In this document: in pieces, positions 50,406 through 60,853 of the stretch
Numbering within the stretch: position 1 is the first letter of the stretch
Layout of the letters: every line of letters starts with the position of its first letter
Origin: Cyprinodon diabolis
Taxonomy: Eukaryota; Chordata; Actinopteri; Cyprinodontiformes; Cyprinodontidae
Direction: 5' to 3'
Assembly: GCA_030533445.1 (NCBI GenBank)
Contig: CM060068.1
Coordinates: forward strand, 35,613,510-35,677,509
DNA: 64,000 nucleotides
The notes under the pieces: model-generated
Seen by the model: only the letters and a program-made list of their open reading frames with translations
Told to the model about the DNA's origin: nothing
Database searches by the model: none
Position numbers and translations under genes: made by a program

Positions 50406-53400
50406 TATTTTTTTTTTACTGTAAAAACATTTACAGATCTTAAGATGGTTTTCTAAACAACATAACTGTAGTACAGCTAAAAGTCACTTGAAATACGACC
50501 ATAATGATTCTTTTAAGGGAAATTAAAAGAATTACAATTTCCTTTTTAACCTTCATTTTTTATTATTAAATCATATTTTTAATTTTTGTTATGCATTTAA
50601 GGTATTTTACTTTGGTAGTACTGGTGAGGTATTTGCAAATCCAAGTCTGTTGAATGTGTTTCTATTTGGGGAAAAATGCACTTGTTAGTTAGCTAGTAGT
50701 TAAAAAAAATCCTAGCATTACAATAATGAGCAGAGATGCTAAAATTATTTCTCTTCAGCTTAGAGGTGCATGTTTAGACTGAAGTCTTATCAGAGTGTTG
50801 ATAATGGAGGTTAGTTAGTGGAAATCACCCTGATAAAGACGTGTCAGTAACAGTAGTAAAAAAAGATAAGGGTGTACAAAAGAGGTTTAGAAACATTCTT
50901 GTAAAATTCTCCTTTATTCATAAAATGACTCAAATACTCTGTCCATCGTCAAATCTAATTTTTGTATTTCATTTTTTTTATTCTAAGCATTTTTTTTGTC
51001 ATGTTTTAAATCCTTGTTGAAGTTTAAAGGTTTACGCAATATTGTTCAGAAAGAACAGATAAAAGACCAGCTTTGGAATATTTTCAGGAATTTTAGATTG
51101 AAATTCTCCAAGAGATAAATGTAAAAATAAAAACCTATGTTTAGTTTTATTTAACTTTTTTTTGTATTTCTTTTAAAATTGAATGGTGTATTTGGGTGGA
51201 AATCTATGTTTATTCTTCAATCTCCTTTTTTTGGAGAAGAATTGAGATGCTGAGAAGAATTGTTTTATGTGGAAAAGAAACTGTTGCATTGTAGTTGTTA
51301 AAATAAATCAATTAACTAAAGAAGGAAGTGATCAAACATCTGGCTGGCTATAGCTTGTTCACTATGAATAGTCCTAAGGTGAAGATCTGAGGTGAGGGAA
51401 CAAAATAAAGTGCTCAAATAAACTCCCCACCCTTAATAGTAAAGATGTTTAAAGGGACATTTCAAAAATGAAGTATAAGGTTTTACCCCTATCAAATAGG
51501 AATATTTTTATTTTAAAATATTAACTAAAAAACAAAACAAAAACTCCTATTCAATATCTAGTTAGAGTGGCTCAGGTTATCCAGAGCTTTTTCTATAGTT
51601 ATGCTGCTATAGGCTTAGACTGCTGGAGGACATAGGGACCCCTTCAATACCAAGTAAATTTGACTAGATTTTGGTTTCATTTTATTTTACATTGTATATT
51701 TGGTTTTATCTGTTTGCTGTTTTATCTGGTCAGTGCAGCGTATTTTGGTGTCAAAAGTGATCCCTGAAATTCTTCCTACAGGCCTCTGAGGAAAATGGCC
51801 ACAGGCATGGTCTTTGCAGCACTAGCATTCGGGGCTGCCACCCTGGTGGAGATCAATGTTGTGGTATGTATGAATATTAATCATGATTTCACACTCAATG
51901 AAGTGGTATATAAGTTTAAAGATACATTAAGATACATCATCTTTAAAAATATTTTATTGTTTTAATGGTTATGTCCTTTGCACCAAATAGTTTGGTTCTT
52001 CGACCATTAACTGCTTTTCATAACAATAATTTAAGGTGTTGAAAAGATGGTTTTCTTTATATTCACCGGTGTGGTTTTGACTCTGTGTGCTAGAAAACCG
52101 TGGTGGAACCTGCACCTGCTGGCCAGTCCCTGCTACAGGTTTATAATCTTGCCGGAGGTGACATCAGTGTGAATTTTGCTGGCAGCAACCTGTTTCAACA
52201 ACCCATCAAATACCTTCAGGTAAAAACAGAGCAAACAATTAAGTCCACAGAGAGGACCAGTAGGGCTGACTTTCCCTCCATCTACAGGTGCTGGTCATAA
52301 AATTAGAATATCATGAAAAAGTAGATTGATTTCAGTAATTCCATTTAAAAAGTGAAACTTGTATATTATATTCATACATTACATACAAACTCATATATTT
52401 CAGATGTTTATTTTGTTTAATTTTGATGATTACAAATGACAACAAATGAAAATCTCAAATTCATCATATCAGAAAATTAGAATATTGTGAAAAGGTTCAA
52501 AATTGATGGCCCCTGGTGCCACACTCTAATCAGCTAATTAACTCAAACCACCTGCAAAAGCCTTTAAATGGTCTTTCAGTCTAGTTCTATAGGCTACACA
52601 ATCATGGGGAAGACTGCTGACTTGACAGTTGTCCAAAAGACGACCATCGACACCTTGCACAAGGAGGGCAAGACACAAAAGGTCATCGCTAAAGAGGCTG
52701 GCTGTTCACAGAGCTCAGTGTCCAAGCACATTAATAGAGAGGCGAAGGGAAGGAAAAGATGTGGTCGAAAAAAGTGTACAAGCAAGAGAGATAACCGCAC
52801 CCTGGAGAGGATTGTGAAACAAAACCCATTCAAAAATGTGGGGGAGATTCACAAAGAGTGGACTGCAGCTGGAGTGAGTGCTTCAAGAACCACCACACAC
52901 AGACGTATGAAAGACATGGGTTTCTGCTGTCGCATTCCTTGTGTCAAGCCACTCTTGAACCACAGACAGCGTCAGAAGCGTCTTGCCTGGGCTAAAGAGA
53001 AACAGGACTGGACTGCTGGTGAGTGGTCCAAAGTCATGTTCTCTGATGAAAGTAAATTTTGCATTTCCTTTGGAAATCAAGGTCCCAGAGTCTGGAGGAA
53101 AAGAAGAGAGGCACTTCATCCACGTTGCTTGAAGTCCAGTGTAAAGTTTCCACAGTCAGTGATGGTTTGGGGTGCCATGTCATCTGCTGGTGTTGGTCCA
53201 TTGTGTTTTCTGAGGTCCAGGGTCAACGCAGCCACATACCAGGAAGTTTTAGAGCACTTCATGCTTCCTGCAGCTGACCAACTTTTTGGAGATGCAGATT
53301 TCATTTTCCAACAGGACTTGGCACCTGCACACAGTGCCAAAGCTACCAGTACCTGGTTGAAGGACCATGGTATCCCTGTTCTTAATTGGCCAGCAAACTC

Positions 53401-56400
53401 TCCTGACCTTAACCCCATAGAAAATCTATGGGGTATTGTGAAGAAGAAGATGCAATACACCAGACCCAACAATTCAGAAGAGCTAAAAGCCACTATTAGA
53501 GCAACCTGGGCTATCATAACACCTGAGCAGTGCCACAGACTGATCGACTCCATGCCATGCCGCATTGCTGCAGTAATACAGGCCAAAGGAGGCCCAACTA
53601 AATACTGAGTGCTGTACATGCTCATACTTTTCATGTTCATACTTTTCAGTTGGCCAACATTTCTATAAATCCTTTGTTTTTATTGGTCTTCAGTAATATT
53701 CTAATTTTCTGATATGATGAATTTGAGATTTTCATTTGTTGTCATTTGTAATCATCAAAATTAAACAAAATAAACATCTGAAATATATGAGTTTGTATGT
53801 AATGTATGAATATAATATACAAGTTTCACTTTTTAAATGGAATTACTGAAATCAATCTACTTTTTCATGATATTCTAATTTTATGACCAGCACCTGTAGG
53901 ACTTATTCAGGTCTAGGGTCAGGAAAAGGGCATCTGTTATCCCTATTTACACTGTCCTTATGAAATCATGCTGAGAACTGTCAACTGCGGGGAGTAAATG
54001 GAACGCAAATGGAATAACAAAGAGCGCATGAGCAGGCCGCGTCATCTCCTGTTTACAGTCAGCAAAGTCATTTTGTGGGTTTTCCGACATATCCAGCTTT
54101 GTAATTCACAGATCTCTTCACCTGTTCACAACTAAATTAATAAGTTCCTGAATTTATGAGAGCCACCAATAGGAGGCAAGGAACCATGGTAGTGTGATGT
54201 GTAGATGTTGTAAGAACCAAGCTCAGCACAGTTAACTGATCCAAGCTTGGATCGATTTACAAATTGGGCATACGTCACTGCAGACCCCACACATACTGGA
54301 CACTGTTTTTTTGTTTTTTTTTAACCTTCTAGTCAGGGGTTGCAGACCACAGCTAGCAATAACCAGCTGTCAAAAACAGTTTCTGCATGGGGCCAGTGTT
54401 TTTTCATGGGAGTGTACCATTGAAACAAACGAACAACAGAGAATAATCTATTGTTTAGTTCATTAAAGGAACCAAATACCTACTTGTTGCTCAGGAGCTG
54501 CAGGTTGATCATGCCAGATCTAGCAGAGGAATCTTAATATGGCTGAAGCTAACGGCATATTGCAGGTTAGAGCCTCACTTTTGTCAGTGCTTTGAAAAAT
54601 TTGTGAGGAACAAAATGTACTTATAAAGAACTTATTCGGTTTTTTGGGTTGTTTTGGTCAGAATGTTTTACAAACCAAAAGATAAAGACGGTTCTAGAAA
54701 TTTGCTCATTTTTTTTATTTCTTCTTTTTCTTATTTATTCATTTCTATGTGGTTGTTTACATTTAAAGATTTTAAGTACATATTTTGACCATCCTGCTCT
54801 TTTCTAACAGGACCCTCTTGAGTATGAAACCCTTCCACTGGGGGGTTCCAACACAGAGCTACATGTTGACGTCACATTGGCAGGACAGCCGAACGAATGC
54901 ATTTTGGCCTTTGAAGAACAAAAGGCTTATAGTCTAATCATATACAAAGAGAATACTGAAATTAATTGCAAACTGGTGAGTGCACTGACTTAATGCTGTT
55001 TTTCTCTCTCTCTCTTTTGTAATAGCATAAAATAATTAGTTTTAATTTTTCAAACTAAGGCCTTAATTGGTATTAAAATTCATTAAATATGATTATCAGG
55101 GCATTTAAAATGCTTATACAAACAATTTTGGGAGATATATTATATCAGATTTAACTGGTTCTGCATGTTTGCGCAGAACTGCTTCCTGTTCATCTTATGT
55201 TTGGAAAAGAAGCTCAAGATAGAGAAAAAGTGAGAGGATGGGAAAATGTAAAATTCAACAAAAGTGGCTGAAAAACGAGGAATTTGGAACATGGCTGCAG
55301 CCTGTTGACAGTAAAGAAAATATATAAATTTATATATATATATTGTAATGTATGTATGTATTATAATAGTCATGGCATTCAATTCATTAAAATTATTTCT
55401 AAGAGCATCAAAAAAGCATTAAATTAGAGTTACTCATTCCTGTATAAAGCCACTTATATAAGAAGAGAAACCTAGTAGGATATATCTGACAGACAAGCAG
55501 TTATAGTCACGTTGTAAACTGGTGCTATTATTTACGGGGCAGTTTGAAGTAAGAGCAAACTGTTTAAATAATGAGAAAAAGGAAAATGTCATTTATGTTC
55601 AAATTTAAGACTTAAACTAAAAAAAATATAACAAATAGCCTAATAATGAAATGGTAATAGAAGTGACTGCTAAACTGCATCCAAAATTATCTTTCAGGTG
55701 GAGGATAACATCAAGAAAAATGAAGATGGGAGCCCGAACGTTCGGTGTGTTGAGTCTATTCATATAGATTATGTTGGTTTTCAATACATTTAAAGAAATG
55801 GTGTCTGTCTGGACCTCAAATTCAGATCAGCTAATTGAGTTTCTAATGAGTCTCCTGCTTTAAATTTAACAGCTTCCTAAACACACAGACAGAAGCCATA
55901 AACATCACTGTGGGAGAAACTGAGTTTTATGTGCCATCTGACTACGGTATCATAAACAAGAGCGTGGATCAGGGAAGGTGAGTATGCTTAAAGGGACAGT
56001 TCAAAACGGAAGCAGCGTCCCAGCGCCACAGTAGTGGTCCCCTTAGTAGTGGTCCCCTTATGCCTTATTTAAAATTAATGTTTTCATAGATTTTCAGACT
56101 TTTTTTCCCCTTTTCTTTCTAAAATGATCACCTTTCTTTGCAGTTACGAAGCAGTTGGCTGCAGCCTCGGGTTGACCGAATGTGAAAACCTCAACCTGGG
56201 CCTGCTGGACTTTGGAGCTTCTTACACTTTCATCCTCCTGCAGGTTAACCTTTTTATGATGAAATAAGTAGTCATTGGACTGACTGGAATTTTAATGGAA
56301 GATTTTTGTAAACTGCTGAAAATGATTTTAGCCGGTTCTGATTATTTTGGGGGCACTGATGTAAGAAGATATAGGAGTTATAAAAATCGTTCAATACATA

Positions 56401-59400
56401 CTTTTTCTACTGATCCTGGTCATGAATTTTCTATAGTATGAGTAATAATGATGTGATGCTGCTGTGTGGCAAACAGTTAGTATAGACTAAAATCCATTAA
56501 ACATCCCATTGCAAGTTTAGCCCAAGTTTTCACTCATTTACTTGAGTAATTGTTAAAAATATCAGTATTTTCAGTAGTAGTTTCACTATGCCATACTTTT
56601 TACCTATACTTAAGTAATGCTATCATAACTTATACCTACTTTTAACTGAAAAAATATTTGGCTTCTTGACCTACTGTGAGTCACTTTACTAAATAAATAA
56701 AAAGCAAATATGAAAAAGCACTGATCCAGACATACTTCCTATTTTAGAGAATATTTCCTGTCCAGGAAAGAAACAAGCAGAAAAGCTCCTAGCCTGTTTT
56801 TATGTCAAAAGGGATGAAAGAGAGCAGATATAGTTAGTAACAGTAAAAGCTTAGCCTATAGTTATGTCTGGGAGAGAAACGGGACTAATAGCTAAAAACA
56901 CGCCCAACTCTATCAACTATAATTGAAGTCAAGCCAGCAGCCCATGTGATGACTCTCTCCAGGATGGTGATGGAAAGAGGTCGCTATGTTCTCCAGCAGT
57001 CTAAGCCTATAGCAGCATAACTGTAGAGATAGTTCAGTATATCCCGAGTCACTAACTATAAGCTCCTCACGGACTAAAACTGGCAGCTGGTTCCACAGGA
57101 GGGGAGTCTGATAACTAAAAGATCTGCTTCCCATTCTACTTTTAGATACTCTAGGAACCAGTAGTAAACCTGCAGATTGAGGGCAAAGTGCTCTGTTAGG
57201 AACATAGGGAACAATGAGATCTCTAATATTAGCTTGGTTTTTAGGACTTTATACATGAGGAGGATTTTAAATTCTGTTCTGTGTTTAATTGGAAATGAAT
57301 GAAGGGAAGCTAAAGTAAGAGAAATATCAGAACTCTGGATGCAGTATGTTGGATCAGCTGAAGGCTTTTAACTACAGTCTGTTGACCTGATAGTAAAATA
57401 TGCATGGACCTCTTTTTCAGAGTAATTAGGCCTACTCAATAAAATATTTCAAATTTCTTGTAATAATAATGAAATATAGAAGGAAATTCTAGAAACTCGT
57501 TTAATGTGGGATTTACATTAAACGAAACACCCTGATAACATCTCTACTTTGTCAGGTCAATATGAAGTCTTCTTTTTCAAATACCAATAATGATCCAAAT
57601 ACACTAACTTCTGCCTTGTCTGAATATGAAAGCAGAAAATTTAAGCCCATCCAAGTTTTCATGTTATTTAGGACGAGCATGTAGTCTATCTAATAGGTTA
57701 GTTTAATCAGGATTTATGGACAAATACAGCTTGATATCACAAGCACAACAGTGTAAATGAAACCTGAGCACTGATAATTTTTTCAAAGATACTAAGATCT
57801 GAGTGATGGAAAACTGGATTTGAATTCCTTCTTTGCAAACAAAACTTGCCAAATAAACACCTTGATTCTGATTTGTTGCCTTTATGATAATATTTTCTAC
57901 ATAGCATGACAGATGTCTCTCTTTGCCTTGTCAGGAATCTGGTAAAATTGTGGCCAATAAGATGGTGGATGTTAGAGAAAACAACGTGCACATCGCCTGG
58001 CAGATCCCCCAGTATGCCCTCATCACCGCAGGAGAGGTCATGTTCTCCATCACAGGCTTGGAGTTCTCCTACTCACAGGTTTGCCATGAAACTCTTAAAA
58101 CAGCGAATTGAATTTTTTTTCCATATTAACTGTGATGCACAACGTATCTGGCCTTTAACCTTTATAGGGCACTAAGGGAAATACTTAGAAAATCAAAATT
58201 TCAAGCCGATAGTGTTATGAGAATCCAGGAAAAGACCTTATTGCCTTTGTAACATTAAAAAAACATGGATATTTCAACATCAAAAAAGTTAATGTCAATG
58301 TGATAACAAGAAACCCCAACTTGCCCGAATATATTAAGAAAAAAAACAAAAGTGCTTCTTTAAGAAATTCATAAAAAACACTCAGAGAGTGAAAGAAACA
58401 CATTTTTTTTGGGGTACAGCATAACCTTAGAGGCATTAATGCTATAATGGCACTTAAAGTTTTTAGTTTATAAACCTTAATATAATTGTTAACTAGGCTT
58501 ATTAACTTTTTAACTTACTTTTTATCTTTTCAATTAGCTTTATACCTTTTTTTTTATCTTGACTTGTTAATTTTTTTCCCCCCCAACTTAATTTCCAGTA
58601 GGTAATATATCATTCTAGGGCTCATCTAATTGGTCAAATGCCAAAATCAGATGTACAGCCATGTAGCAGCATCTTTGCTGAATGGCTGGATATAGATCTT
58701 GTGCTTCTAGACCTCACTGAGGGACGAGGGGGACTCCATTTGATAGTGGTATGCGAGTGATCAAAAACGGTAACTTGCCCTATAAAGGGTGAAAGCTAAA
58801 AGTTACACATCTACTAAGTGGCACACTCGAGTTCGCCCACTCTTGTTCTGAGCTCTTTGCCAGTGGGTTACCAGGAAATTAGCAAAATGCTGACGCTAAA
58901 CCTACTTGTTCGTGTGGCTCTGAGCCTCATTGTTTCCTTAAACCAGGACTGGATTAATCAGTTCATCCAGAAGAGAAAGACATAAAACAAAGGGGCTGCC
59001 TTTAAAGGTATAGTGGAGGATGTTCCTGTTCCAGGTGGAAAATAAGTGGTCCTCCTAATTGTCAATCATTCTGATAATATGTTTACATAAGGCCATCCTA
59101 CGTGCTCTTTCCCATTTTTACTTACCTGTGGTGAGTCTGAAATAGTGGAAAAGTTACAAATCTTTTAAAAAGTAAGCTTGTATGAGCGATGCAAACAGCA
59201 ACTTTTAAACGGTGCACGATGAGCGGGTAAAGGGGTTGTGCACTGGCATTTAGGGTTGTCAAAAGTATCGATACTCAAAAAAGTATCGATACTGAAACGT
59301 TGTATCCGGATACAATACTCGTTTTCAAAAGTATCGATACAGCCATCTAAAGTGCAGAATAGTGGAAAATGCACTTTCTGAACACTGTGTGATTGAATAA

Positions 59401-60802
59401 TTCTGTGCATTTTTCAGTTTCAGACTTTTTTTGTAACAGGTGCAGCTGCTGAGAATTATTTTTTTTTTATTGGTTAGGCAAGTGTCATTGTTATGTCTGC
59501 AAAACATAGCCAAGGAAGGAACACCTAATTTTAATTTTGTAAGTTTTTTATCAAGCTTGCTTAATATTGTGCACAGCATACAACCTCAAAATATTATTCT
59601 TATTGTTTTTTTACTTATTTCTTGTATTTTTTTAGTAATGAAAATATTTCTGTTGAATTTTAGAGTTTTTGTTTTTATTCTTGTGATATCGAAAATGGTA
59701 TCGAGTATCGAATATTTTACTTAGTATCGGTATCGAGTTGAAAAGTTTAGTATCGTGACAACCCTACTGGCATTTTATTTCTTTAAAAGTGGAGAGGCCG
59801 GTTCTTTTTTAAAAATTTGCAAAGATCCTCCACTATACCTGTAATTCAGGAAATAGTTGACTACACTGGAAAAATGATCTAGAAATAAGTAAAAATTTCT
59901 TAAATTAAATGTTTTTATCCTTAATTTAAGTAACTAAATGAGATGGTTTGCCAATGGGATGAGCATTTTCACTCGTTCCGTTTTTTAAATGTCTCACTTT
60001 CCTCCTCAATTCAAGAAGAAATGCACTTATTTTAGGAAAAAATAACTTATGTAGATTTAATTTTTTTGCAGTGTAATGCATAGATCCCATTACATGAATT
60101 TAAAATTCAAGTTCAGTGGCCTATTTTTTTTCATGACAACAGCCTATTAATCCTTCAGAATATGCAGAATAAAGTTCCTTCATCAGCTTTAAAATACAAG
60201 ACAAGAAATGACAAATAATTACCCTGTGGGTCGAAACACAGATGGAGAAAAAAAACAACTGCCTATATTTCACAACATAGTGTTGGCAGGTATGGTCTAT
60301 CTGTCATTATTGCTGTTTGAAAGGCAGTGCTCTACTACTGCAGGATCTCCAGGCACTTATATCCGGGGGGAGAATTCAAAAATGTCACTTGCGATTCCAT
60401 CAATACAAGAGGAAATCCAATATTCCATAATCCATGAAGCAGAGTGGCCTCTGGCATTTCCATCTGTGTGACCATATTGGTGTCCAACTATTTACAAATT
60501 ATTGTTTGACTCTATTTCAGTAATTTAAACCTTTAGATCCTTCTCTAAAATGATATTAAATGTGGCTGGTAAATTAGTTTTTCTTAATAATTTTAAAATA
60601 AAGTTATTTAATTGTTTCATTTTAAAATAACTGAGTATAGTAAATGGTTTTTAAACAATTACTGAATTTATTGTCTCTCATTATATCCAAAAGCAGTTTT
60701 GTTTTAGCTCTTCAAAGGATTTTAATGTTATTTGCCTATAGGTCACCAGAAGTAATTAAATGCATGTTTTTGAGCTGCCGAAATTTAGAAAAAAAAATGC
60801 AT

Positions 60803-60853
<51 letters not shown>

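Larger units (their letters stand above)
52285..53896 (+). mobile_element. Complete Tc1/mariner transposon (Tc1 element 2) in slc15a2 intron 15
   Basis: 1612 bp, TA on both sides (52283-52284 and 53897-53898), inverted repeats of 202 bp (52285-52486 and 53695-53896) beginning CAGGTGCTGGTCATAAAATT. By eye the arms are identical. One full-length transposase. Different family from element 1 (different ends and protein). Same strand as slc15a2, 65 bp after the exon 15 donor. Confidence 0.95.
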
